Of a stretch of DNA of 64,000 nucleotides, positions 10,232-21,500 are shown one piece after another. The stretch covers positions 87,578,084 through 87,642,083 of the forward strand of contig CM043705.1 of NCBI GenBank assembly GCA_023935145.1. The letters are read 5' to 3'. Both the position numbers and the translations under genes were made by a program. The DNA comes from Bretschneidera sinensis (lineage: Eukaryota; Streptophyta; Magnoliopsida; Brassicales; Akaniaceae). How positions within the stretch are numbered: position 1 is the first letter of the stretch; the number at the start of each line of letters is the position of its first letter. The notes beneath the pieces are model-generated. The model saw only the letters and a list, made by a program, of their open reading frames with translations, did no database searches and was not told where the DNA came from.

Positions 10232-10641
10232 ATGCCCTGCCATATCCCTCACCATGCCCAGAACCAGACCCGGAACGTCCTCCATGCCCTCGGTTATCGC
10301 CCGATCCTGACCCGGCCCAAGACCCTGCATAGGACCCGCTGTATAGACCCGCTGTATAAGCCCGCTTCAGATCCTGCATCTGACCCAGAATTTGATGAGC
10401 TACTGGACCCAGATGAAGAAGCCGAATTTGACCCGGATCCAGAACCTGAACCTGACCCGGCTCCGGCCCCGGATCAACTACCACCTCCTCCAACCCCCAC
10501 GCCTATTCCTGTTCCAACCCCAACTCCTACACCACCAAGATCCACACCCAAGTCCTTCCTTGCAACCCGGCTCTCAGAGATTATAGCTGACACAGCAACT
10601 AGCAAGCCAACAAGAGCTAGAGATGACCTAAATGAAGCCAT
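10232..10641 (-). pseudogene. Glycine-rich secreted protein pseudogene (copy A)
   Basis: The ATG at 10641 opens a signal peptide (MASFRSSLALVGLLVAVSA) nearly identical to the intact copy at 24875-25348. After SESRVARKDLGVDLGG and a Gly/Val block, codon GGA of the intact copy is TGA here (10474-10476). This nonsense change lies about 55 codons in. The downstream Ser/Gly-rich part is still readable on both sides of this stop down to about 10232. Upstream it has the same TATA box as copy B. Confidence 0.8.
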
Positions 10642-12646
10642 ATTTCTTAAAGATAAATTACTTAGTAATTATATAATTGTTTTGAACAAAATGGGAACAT
10701 AAATAGGAGAAACGGAAATGCAAATGATTAGTTCTTGAATGTAAATGAACTTAAAAGCTTTGTAATCTGTGGGAGAGATCTGCATGGGGAGTTAGCTATT
10801 TATAGTTGTGTTTTGATATCAAGGTTGTTAGAGAAAACGTGTGAGCGAAGTCTAGTGGGTGGAATTTGTGTTCACGATATGATTGAAGTGGAAGAGATGA
10901 TGTGGCTAAATCTAATTATCTGGGATTTTGTTTGACAGGACCGTTGTGGTTGAGGAGAAGCTAATGCCTGGAGATTACTAGGGTTTTAGACAAGTGTCCT
11001 GCATCTGCGTATCCATTTGATCCCCACTCACTATAGTGGAAGCACGAAGTGCGATATATATTTTTGTTGACCATATACATGCACGTTTCTGATATATGTA
11101 TTCAACCACTTGTTCACTTGTTTTGGGGGCTTTTAATCTTTTATGTAGCCGCTTGCCAGGTATAAGGATTAGAATCATCTATCTGAATGATATATCAACA
11201 TCCGATTTTAATATTAAGGTAATGTATTAGTGACATTGTGACGTGTAGAAACTCATGAAGTGGCCGATTAATTTATCTTTTAGAATTCATTATAGGGAGT
11301 CGTTTCTTGCCCATCAATATTAAAATATAAATAATGAGTGTATTTGCAGAGTTTTACAAAATCAGTATCGTATGAAATTTTGTGAAATTTGATGTTATTT
11401 ATAATGAGATAGCATGACATCTCATTTAAAATTGAATTTGCATTATAGTGGATAATGTGGTTTAACAATAGTTATTGGTCTAATTTTAAGTGAAAATACA
11501 TATTATCTCGTTATGAACATCAACAAACAACACAAGATCTTAAATCACTAAAAGAAAAATGATTTTTAGCTACGGCAAAAGTCTTTGTGAAACATTAAAA
11601 GTTTGTTGCGGAAACTCTTTTGCAATGAAAAAAAGTCATAGTGGCGTCATTGCTATGGGGCTTGTCAAGTAAGTATCACAATGAAATTTGAATTGAATTG
11701 TATTCAGTATGTCTTGATTTACAAATATATTGCAGTATATATAGTGATACATAGAACCATATATGACAAGTATAAATTAGGAAAGTAATCAAAACATTAT
11801 TACTGAGTCCTACCTAGGCGCCTAGCTGAGTTACTAGCATAACCCAAGCATTCAAGATTATGTTGTTAATCTCTATGGATGACGTGACATTCATCAAATG
11901 GTACACTTGAGAAAAAAAATTTCCCAATGTTACAAGAGATGATCTTGATCCATTCAAATATTCCATTAATCCAATAATTGTGAACTCGAGCTAGTAATGA
12001 GCTCGAACTAACAAAGTCATTTTCCTTATGGAGCTATAGCAACAAGACCAAGGGTCTGTTTGGTTAATGGACAGAATTATGGTGGGATAGGATTAGGTGA
12101 GATTAAAGTGAGACTATATTAATTCTATCTTTGCTTCATATACTTTCATGATTAGGATTAAAGTGAGATAACATTTATAAAGGCTAAAATGCCCTTCCTT
12201 TTTTTATTTATAAATCTTATATATTTTTATAAACACCACAACCAATCACGAGACAACCATCACATTCTTTCATTTTTCTCTTCACCTTCTTATATTTTGG
12301 TTCACGAAAACAAGACCATTTTTTTTCCTTCTTCCTCTTCATCTTCTTCTTCTTTATCTTCCTCCTCATCCTTCTTTCTTCTTCATAGCTGCTACCGTGC
12401 TGGAGACAAGATCGATGTTGCTGCTGCACTGGTGCTGCGTTGGAGGAGCAACGCAGGTGCGACCCTGGTACGGAGTAGAAGGAGATCTATCTCATGCAGA
12501 TTTTCAGAAAGAAGAAGGGGAAAAGATGGAGGAGGAGATTTGTTGTCTCGTGATCTGCAAAAAGAAGAAAGAGGAAGAGAAAAAGAGGGAGGAGGAGGAA
12601 GAGAAAAAGGAGGAGGACGATGAAGTGGGTCTTTTGTTGCAGTGGT
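10642..12646. other. Non-coding spacer of copy A
   Basis: This holds the promoter of the glycine-rich gene (TATA-like CTATAAATAG on the minus strand at 10795-10804). It also holds an AT-rich spacer with the CACTA-like piece at 11546, a MITE-like block near 11385-11475, and a TE-like end GGGTCTGTTTGGTTAATGG at 12051. At 12300-12640 there is a CT-rich then GA-rich tract that gives spurious Lys/Glu-rich frames. No gene was recognised. The whole spacer recurs at 25349-27343. Confidence 0.7.
11546..11690 (+). mobile_element. CACTA-like transposon end (copy A)
   Basis: The block starts CACTAAAAGAAAAATGATTT and continues with imperfect subterminal repeats around GCTACGGCAAAAG, GTTGCGGAAACTC and GTCATAGTGGCGTC. 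CACTA starts followed by AAGAAAA and short subterminal GCGAC-like repeats are typical of plant En/Spm elements. No opposite end or transposase was seen. Related blocks lie at 26264 and 34499. Confidence 0.45.
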
Positions 12647-13956
12647 TGTTGAGCGATTATCCACCTAAATAAATAACCAAATAATCGTACTCGTTTTACT
12701 TGCAAGTGCACAAGGTTAACTTAGTAGTATAGTGTGCGAAAGCAAGATCATCTCCACAGGGATTGGTGAATTCTGTTTTAGAATTAGTTTCGCAATAATA
12801 AAATAAAAATAAGAGAAATAAATATTGAGTTGGAATTTAATAAAGATAAAGGCGTAGGGACTTGATATACATCACTAATTATGCTACCACAACAAAACAG
12901 TATGCCAATGCTTTACTCATGTCATGAATACCTAATGTTTGTCAACCAAAGGGCATGGTATCTACTCCTTAAGCTATTGATCTCCCTAAGCAACGAGTTA
13001 GGCATGGTATCTACTCTAACTCTTTTCTCTCTCAAGGGATTCAACATGGTGTATGCTGAGTTGTTCCTTAAGAGAGCATAGGATCTGCAGAAATCGACAA
13101 CCACACGGGACCTAGGGCATGGTATCTACTCCCAGTTTCCCATGTTGATTAACCCAAGAATCCAGTGTGGATATCTTTTGTTACTAATGTCAGACCCAGG
13201 ACTCGGTCATCCAAATTGATCTAACTAACAAGTCCATACCACATGCACATATTAATCAGATATATACATATGAAGAATTTAAATAAAAGTAGGTATTAAT
13301 CAAGTTAAGCAACATAACATAAATGTCGCAAATGCACCAATACTGAATTATTGAATAATCATAATTAGGGCTTCAACCAAGCCCTACTAAGAATTTAATT
13401 ACACATAATAAAATAAAAGGGAAAGAAAAACTTGAGAGAAGAGTCGTCAATTCTTCTCCACAGTCTCCTTCTCCAAGCTAAAGCAAAAGATAAAAGAAAG
13501 GATAAAAGAAATCATTATTTGTGTGTGCTTTACAGGTATATTTATAGGGCTTGAGTAGTCCTAGAAGGCTCATGAGTTCCTAAACTTTCCTAAAACACAA
13601 AACTCCTTTATTTCCAAAATAAGGTTCTGCAGTTTACTGTTCACGCCCGTACATGTGCGCCCGATCGCATGCGTCTTGCTCTCGATCGCATTGCTGCGCT
13701 CGATCTTTCATGTGTACAAATGATCGCATGTGCGCTCGATCGCATGCAGTAATGCGATCGATCGCACTTTGACCAGAAGCTGCTCCAAGATTTCCAGGCT
13801 TATTCCCTTAAGTGCAAAAACTGCTTCCTTTTTCTCCAAGACCTATAAAAACATGTGAAACACACAAAATGAAGTAAAACAGACTAAAATGTATCGACAA
13901 AGAGCTTAACACATGTAAATTAAGGGGCTTAAATATGAATATTTAAGCACTTATCA
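12647..13956 (-). repeat. 3' LTR of the Athila-like element
   Basis: About 1.31 kb, starting TGTTGAGCGATTATCC and ending TTTAAGCACTTATCA in plus orientation. It aligns over its length with 16518-17840 with scattered substitutions and small indels (a few percent by eye). It contains a cluster of GATCGCA motifs at 13660-13768. Confidence 0.88.
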
Positions 13957-15408
13957 CACCCCTAAACTTACATATTGCTAGTTCCTTAGCAATACAAAAC
14001 TAAAAACTAAATGAAGAACAAAATTAAAGATAAATTCACTTCCATGATACTCAAAGATTTGGGTTGCACAAAAAACTATGATAACAATTCATGAGTAAGC
14101 TTAAAATAAAAACAACTTTTTGTATTGAAAAAAGTTTTTCAAAAGTTCATGTTACTTACCTAAGCTTAAGGCATCGTAAGTTTGATTTGTGTGTGATGAA
14201 TTAGCATATATAAGATGGGACTTCCATATAATTTTAGTGTATAAAGTTTCAATGCCCAAACCTTTATCGAATTCCTTATCAAAGAGAGCAAAAATAGCAT
14301 AATACTTTCTTCTTCTTTCTTTTTCTTTCATCATGCGATCTTTGCCATGTTGAGTTCCATCGAGCTTTCTATTTGACCCTTGTAACGAGTATTTAGCCAA
14401 TGACTCCCAAACCAGATGGTTTTAGGGCATTAGGTGTAAAGACACCCCTAAGGACTTACTAACTTGAATAAAAAAAGGCTACGAAACTAAAGGTTTTAAT
14501 GCTTCTAAATGAAATTCCCACCTTTTGACGTGAACACTCAATGCTTACTGAGGCAAGAGGCCTAGTTACTCAGTGGAAAGCTTTTTGATCACTTTTTGCA
14601 TGATGAACATTTTTCTTATATTTTTTTTCTTCTTTATTTTTCTTATACCAAAGTGTTATTTTCAACAAGTTATCCGATTACAGTTAGATTATGGAAACAT
14701 ATACAAGAGAATTATATGTCATTCCCCACACAAATGTGTGCTCAATGTGCTTGTGCAAATTTGGATCAAACTCATGAATTCTTAGGTGCCTTGAGGTAGG
14801 TAACTAAACTTTGTAAAATTCTCATTGCAAGACTATGTGTTCTAGCTTTTAAGCTTACTAATGAAGTGATACCAAATTTTTAAATCAACCAAAATTTTTG
14901 TTTACCAAAAGAACATGCATTTATCTTTCTAAAAAAAAAACTGGGACTTAGTGTGTGCATGTGTTTCAAGTGCGTGTGTGATAGTATCTAGTATCTCCCA
15001 TTACCTCCAAACTTAAAATACACATTGTCCTCAATGTGTGTGGCATGGAAAGATCTGACCTGGGAGATGGAGAACTAGGTTGCTTGCTTTGCTTGTAACA
15101 TGCCCCTAAACTTGAACTGGATGCACGCACTAAGTACCGGACAAAGAAAAATAAACATTATTCCGAAAAACAAGAAATATAAATACTAGATATATAAATA
15201 TAAATATAAATAAAAGAAAAATACTAAAATGAAAGGATAAGTCTGGGGTGCCTCCCATAAGCGCTAAGTTTAACGTCTTCAGCCGGACCAAGCCTTATTT
15301 TTTTCCAAAAGTAAGAGTGACAGCAGCTAGTATAAGAAATGTCTTATTCTCTCCCATATAAGCATAAGGTAAGTGCTCTAGCAACTGCTTGAATTCCAAG
15401 TTAGGTGC

Positions 15409-16239
15409 CTATACAATAAAAGGGAAAATACTATTAGTAGGCACATGAATATCAAATAGATCAGTATACTTACTTTGATGCTTTGGAGAGGCTTCAATGA
15501 GGTGCATAGTTTCGAGGATGTCATCAGTAACATCCTCAGATTCTGGCACTATACTCGATCTTGTGAGACTATATGTAAGAGCAGTTTTTAATGGATCAAC
15601 GTGATGGTCATGAAAAACTTGTTCAACAACACATTGCTTTTGTTTACTTAGCTCATTAGTTATATGCCCCACTTATACATCTAATCTTTGAATAGCTTGC
15701 TCATGCCTTGCATTTATTTGTCTTTGCTCAGTCATAAACTGCTCTTGTAAGGTAAGCAGTTGTTGTTGTTGAATGACCAATTCCCTCAAAATACTCTCTA
15801 AGTCACTCTCTCTTGATTCTGGGACTAATTGAGCTGCTTGTTGGAAGCCCCTTTGCTGCCCTTGAAGGTTCAAGGCAATTTGATTGTTCCATGCGAAGTT
15901 GGGGTGGTTCTACCATCCAGGATTGTAGGTATATGCATATGCATTGTTCGGTCCCTCATAATTTGCTTGCTTTTGATCTGCATATAAATATAAAGGGCAA
16001 GTTTCAGTAATGTGATCAAAATGAGAACATATAGCACATACCTGGAGTTGTGTAGCTCGTGGTCGAGGTGGGATGCTCTTAGCAGTCATGGCTTCTATAA
16101 GCATATCTAGCTTCCTCTCCATAGCAGCTAGATAAGCATAACTAGCTTCCATCATTAGTGCTTCTCCCTTGGATGAATTAGTAAAAACAGCTTCAGTGCA
16201 GCAGTTCAGCACTGCTGCTCGGGGTAGCTTCTGCCTCAA
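15409..16239 (-). pseudogene. Athila-type gag C-terminal region (decayed)
   Basis: From 16239 leftward the minus strand encodes a helical segment (ASYAYLAAMERKLDMLIEAM) and a zinc-knuckle-like VCAICSHFDHITETCP. Then comes AYTYNPGW, and after an in-frame TAG, NHPNFAWNNQ. This sequence of motifs (C-x2-C-x4-H-x4-C, then YNPGW and NHPNF) is characteristic of plant Athila-type gag. A Gln/Glu-rich segment (QQQQLLTLQEQF) follows, another stop occurs at 15670, and the region 15409-15672 completes the readable part. Two stops make it non-functional. No protease or RT follows. Confidence 0.72.
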
Positions 16240-16517
16240 ATGCGATCGATCGCACCAAGGAGTGCGCTCGATCGCAGATGTGTGCTCGATCTCACTTGAG
16301 CTTGCGCTCTAGCGCAAGGCCAGAAACAACACTGCCACAGACCTGAAAAAAGCAGAAAACAAAAAAAAGAAGTAAAACTATAAAAAAAATAAAATAGATT
16401 TTAAATAAAAATAAAATAGAATAGGTTAATAAACTAAAACAAAACAAAATAAAAAAATAACGAAAATAATTCCAAAAAGAAATTTAGCACAATCCTTGGC
16501 AACGGCACCAAAAAACT

Positions 16518-17840
16518 TGTTGAGTGATTATCTACCTAAATAAATAATAATCGCACTCATTTTACTTGCAAGTGCATAAGGTCAACTTAGTAGTATAGTG
16601 TGCGAAAGCAAGATCATCTCCACAGGGATTGGTGAATTCCGTTTTAGAATTAGTTTCGCAATAATAAAATAAAAATAAGAGAAATAAATATTGAGTTGGA
16701 ATTTAATAAAGATAAAGGCGTAGAGACTTGATATCCACCACTAATTATGCTACCACAACAAAACAGTATGCCAATGCTTTACTCATGTCATGAATACCTA
16801 ATGTTTGTCAACTTAAGGGCATGGTATCTACTCTTTAAGCTATTGATCTCCCTAAGCAACGAGTTAGGCATGGTATCTACTCTAACTCTTTTCTCTCTCA
16901 AGGGATTCAACATGGTGTATGCTGAGTTGTTTCTTAAGAGAGCATAGGATCTGTGAAAATCGACAACCACACGGGACTTAGGGCATTGTATCTACTCCCG
17001 GTTTCCCATGTTGATTAACCCAAGAATCCGGTGTGGATATCTTTTGTTAGTAATGTCAGACCCAGGACTCGGTCATCCAAATTGATCTAACTAACAAGTC
17101 CATACCATATGCACATATTGATCAGACATATACATATGAAGAATTTAAATAAAAGCAGGTATTAATCAAGTTAAGCAACATAACATAAATGTCGCAAAGG
17201 CGCCAATACTGAATTATTGAATAAACATAATTAGGGCTTCAACTAAGCCCTACTAAGAATTTAATTACACATACTAAAATAAAAAGGAAAGAAGAAACCC
17301 GAGATAAGAGTCATCAATTCCTCTCCACAGTCTCCTTCTCTAAGCTAAAGCAAAAGATAAAAGAAGGGATAAAAGAAGTCATTATTTGTGTGTGCTTTAT
17401 AGGTGTATTTATAGGGCTTGAGTAGTCTTAGAAGGCTCATGAGTTCCTAAACTTTCCTAAAACACAAAACTCCTTTATTTCCAAAATAAGGTTATTTCCA
17501 AAATAGGGTTCTGCAGTTTACTGTTCACGCCCGTACATGTGCATCCGATCGCATGCGTCTTGCGCTCGATCGCATTGCTGCGTTCGATCCTTCGTGTGTG
17601 CGAATGATCGCATATGCGCTCGATCGCATGCAGTAGTGCGATCGATCACAGTTTGACCAGAAGCTGCTATAGGATTTCCAGGATTCTTCCCTTAAGTGCA
17701 AAAACTGCTTCATTTTTCTCCAAGACCTATAAAAACATGTGAAACACACAAAATGAAGTAAAACAGACTAAAACGTATAGACAAAGAGCTTAACACATGT
17801 AAATTAATTGGCTTAAATATGAACATTTAAGCACTTATCA
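16518..17840 (-). repeat. 5' LTR of the Athila-like element
   Basis: About 1.32 kb, the partner of 12647-13956. It starts TGTTGAGTGATTATCT, ends GCACTTATCA and is followed by the target duplication GTGGT. The adjacent primer-binding region (16492-16517) makes this the 5' LTR on the minus strand. A GATCGCA cluster sits at 17546-17650. Confidence 0.88.
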
Positions 17841-17978
17841 GTGGTAAAAGTGGGTCTTATGATCATTAGCTTCGGCGGAAGCATGTAATGAATTGATGGC
17901 GTATTCATTGATTTTGTCATGTTGTTGCTACACCAACTACGTAAGAAGTAAGCTTCACAAGATGTTGAATATCATGGT

Positions 17979-18194
17979 TGTTAATGTATTATATGGGCTT
18001 AGTCCCACATTGGTTGTGTATAGCTTTGCTTCTCATATTAACTTGTATAAATAGGATAATCCCACATTGGTTGTGTATAGCTTTACTTCTCCTATTAGCT
18101 TATATAAATAGGATAGCTCCCTTTGTAAGTAAATTACACCATTCAATACAATTCTTCTTTTTGTATTGTCTCACTTCCTCTCTTAAATTCAACA
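17979..18194 (+). repeat. 5' LTR of the intact copia element
   Basis: 216 bp. Inside it a segment of about 57 bp starting CCCACATTGGTTGTGTATAG is present twice (18004 and 18061). Each copy ends in a TATA box (TATAAATAGG at 18046-18055 and TATATAAATAGG at 18101-18112). The promoter core is therefore duplicated. It differs from the 3' LTR by two substitutions. Confidence 0.95.
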
Positions 18195-18206
18195 TGGTAT
18201 CTGCTA
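18195..18206 (+). promoter_or_regulatory. Primer-binding site of the intact copia
   Basis: TGGTATCTGCTA follows the LTR directly. The first seven bases equal the start of the common plant copia site complementary to initiator methionine tRNA (TGGTATCAGAGC, seen at 51187). The rest diverges, so priming may use a shorter match. Confidence 0.6.
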
Positions 18207-18311
18207 TGTGATTGCCACTATTAGTGGATCCTTCACATCAGAAAAACTTCTAGTATATCATTTTCATACCTGTCGGGTCATCACTATAGTCGGAGTCTCA
18301 TCGACATCATC

Positions 18312-18530
18312 TCCGCTACCGCTCTTGTTTTGGAAACGCTGCTGCCACGTCAGCCTTAAAGGCCACATCAACGCCACCTCACTGCCACGTCAGTGCCACG
18401 TCACTTGTTGACATCACATCTGCTGCCGCTCCTGTTTCAGAAACGCTGCTGTCACGTCAGCCCTAAAAGCCACATCAATACCACCTCACTGATACGTCAG
18501 TGCCACGTCACCCGTTGACCACCACATCAT
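18312..18530 (+). repeat. Tandemly duplicated leader segment rich in ACGTCA motifs
   Basis: A 107-bp segment (CGCTCTTGTTTTGGAAACGC...) at 18312 repeats at 18419 with substitutions. The two units contain six ACGTCA cores, mostly as CCACGTCA, which is TGACGTGG on the other strand. The segment lies in the untranslated leader between primer site and gag. Confidence 0.8.
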
Positions 18531-18584
18531 CAGTTGACCGCCACATCACCGGTTTCTTGGAGGTTCACCTTCCTCTTTGTGCAT

Positions 18585-21500
18585 ATGGCTGAATCGTACT
18601 TACCCCGGGTTATTACTACTGTTCTGGATGAATCTAATTATGTTATATGGGCTCAAGAAATGTCTGGTTTCCTCCGTGGACATAAATTGTGGCGTTACGT
18701 GACTGGAGATATCACTGAACCCAAGAAGAAGGACGATGAAGATGCTGACAAATATGTTGACCGTCTAGAGGACTGGGATAGTAAAAATCACCATATTCTC
18801 ACATGGTTTCGTGCCACTATTATCGCAGAAATCAAACTTCAATTTGGTACACTCCATACAGCTAAAGAAGCTTGGGATCTTCTCCAACACCGCTACACCA
18901 GGGCAGACATCTCAAATCGGTATCGTCTTCTTTCCATCCTTCAAAGCATGCGCCAAGAACCTGGACAAACTATCAACAGCTTTCTATCTCAGATGACTGC
19001 CGTGTGGAACCAGTTAGCTCTCACTGAGCCAACTTGGGAATGCACAAAAGACGCTGATGTTCATAGAAAGTACCAAACTGAGACACGCATTATGCAATTC
19101 CTGATGGGTTTGAAAGAGGAATTTGAACCTGTAAGAGCTTCAATCCTACACCGAGGCGCAATACCTCCCTTAAACGACATTCTTTCTGATCTACTCAGTG
19201 AGGAAACACGTCTCGCCACATTACAGGGATCTCATACAGATGTTACCCTTGCAGCACCCGTTGCTCTTGCCACACCAGCTGCCAAGACAAACTCATACCA
19301 GAAGCCCTTATATTGCAAGTATTGTCATTCACAAGGGCATGAATTGCTCAAATGTCCTTCTCGCCTATGTAAAGTCTGCAGAGAACCGGGTCACTATCTT
19401 GCAGATTGCCCTAAACTTCCTTCTGGAAATCAGTCAAATGGGAACCAATATCGCTCACGAGGCTCATACAATCGGTTCCATTCCAAGTCAAAGAATACTG
19501 CTGCTGTAGCCACTGATGCTACACCAACTTCATCCAGCTCTTCACCTGATTGGAGTGGTTTATGCACCATTCTTACCGAGGCTCTAACTAAAACTGGTAA
19601 TAATATAGCCATGTCAGCTACACCAGGTACATCCCGATGGTATTTTGATTCTGCTTGTTGCAATCATATAACTTCTGATGCCTCCATATTTTCCTTTAAA
19701 ACCCGTGATGAGCATGCACCTACTATTCACACTGCCAATGGATCAAATATGTTGGTCAGCCACACTGGACATGTTGACAATTCTCATCTGTCTCTCCCTG
19801 ACACATATTTGGTTCCTAATCTTACGCTTAACCTTATATCTGTTGGACAACTATGTGATCTTGGACTTGATTTGCATTTTTCTTCTACTGGTTGTCGTGT
19901 GCAGGACCCTCAGACAGGAAAACTCCTTGGAACCGACCGTAAAGTTGGACGCCTCTTTGAGCTTACTCACCTCCAAGTCCCATCATCACCATCACCAAAC
20001 CAATCAGCCGCATCCATCCCAGCACACTCTCCTGTGGAATTGTGGCACTCTCGGTTAGGTCACACTTCATCCAGCCCTCTACGTTCTCTTATTTCTAGTG
20101 GTCAGTTAGGATCACTTCAGCATGAGTCTTTTCATTGTATTCATTGTCAACTTGCAAAACAATCAGCTTTACCTTTTAATGAGAGTCAGTCTGTTTTCCT
20201 TGCACCTTTTGATTTAGTTCATTCTGACGTTTGGGGGCCTTCTCCTCATACATCCATGGGTGGTGCTCGTTATTTTGTTATATTTGTGGATGACTATTCT
20301 CGTTATACTTGGTTGTTTCTTATGAAAAGCAGATCTGAACTCTTTCATATATATTCTGATTTTTCTTCTATGGTTAAAACTCAATTCTCTCGGAATATCA
20401 AAATTTTTCGTTCAGATAATGCAATGGAATATAAAGACCGTGTTTTTCTAAACCTACTTCACAAAAATGGCACGCTTCCCCACCGTTCGTGCCTTGGAAC
20501 CTCCCAACAAAATGGACGAGCCGAACGCAAACATAGACATATTCTTGACACTGTTCGTGCTCTACTCATTTCATCATCATGTCCTGAACGTTTCTGGGGT
20601 GATGCTGCCTTAACCGCAGTGTACACAATCAATCGTGTCCCTTCCGCTACAATCCAAAATCAGTCTCCATTCGAGCGCCTTTTTGGTAAATCTCCTGATT
20701 ACTCTAACCTCAGAGTCTTTGGTTGCGCTTGTTTTGTTCTTCTCAAACCACATGAACACAACAAATTACAACCAATGGCTCATCTGTGTTGTTTCATTGG
20801 ATATGGTATTGAACATAAGGGGTATCGATGCTGGGATCCTATTTCTAAAACTCTTCGTATCTCTCGTCATGTCATTTTTTGGGAACATCAAATGTTCTCT
20901 TCGTTACGATCATTTGACATGTCAACCATCACTAACTCCAGATTCTTTACTGATCCATCTATTGAGTTATTTCCTGAGAATCCAGTTTCAGGTACTATTG
21001 AGTCCACCTCCGAATCACCAGCCGATATCACCCCTTTCGTTTTGGACCCAGCTTCAGCTCCAGAACCCTCAACTGACCTCACCTCTCCAACTCAATCGGT
21101 CGTGCCCGAGGATATTCCTATGTCTGATGAGTCTGCACCAACTCCCTCTGAGAGCCATCCTCCATATCACCCCCGCAGATCTACCAGGGTAACTCATCCC
21201 CCTTCTCATCTTGCTGATTACCATTGTGATTATCATTGTTTTTCCACTATACTTAATCTGCATGAGCCTCAATCCTATAAGGAGGCTAGTACTAATCCAC
21301 TTTGGCAGAAAGCAATGGATGAAGAACTTCAGGCCCTAGCTAAAACTCATACCTGGGATATTGTTGATCTGCCCCCTGGAAAAACTCCTATTGGGTGCAA
21401 ATGGGTGTTTAAGATCAAGACACTTTCTGATGGCTCTATTGAACGATATAAAGCCCGACTTGTTGCCAAGGGATTTGCTCAGGAATATGGCATTGACTAT

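Larger units (their letters stand above)
12642..17845 (-). mobile_element. Non-autonomous Athila-like gypsy element (gag only, no pol), with 5-bp target duplication GTGGT
   Basis: Two LTRs (12647-13956 and 16518-17840) start TGTTGAG and end CTTATCA. They are flanked by GTGGT at 12642-12646 and 17841-17845. The interior is only about 2.56 kb. Next to the right LTR the minus strand reads TTTGGTGCCGTTGCCAAGG, a primer-binding context close to that of Athila-type elements, so transcription runs leftward. The interior carries only a broken gag C-terminal region and untranslated sequence; RT, integrase and RNase H are absent. It would depend on another element for enzymes. The empty target site is preserved in copy B near 33320. 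Confidence 0.88.

Noticed and set aside
12189..12711. Lys/Glu-rich and Ser-rich frames on both strands
   Set aside because: Produced by a CT-/GA-rich low-complexity tract that is repeated in copy B with different frames.
18534..18584. Upstream start of the copia polyprotein
   Set aside because: The codon at 18534 is TTG; the first in-frame ATG is 18585 and fits usual gag starts.
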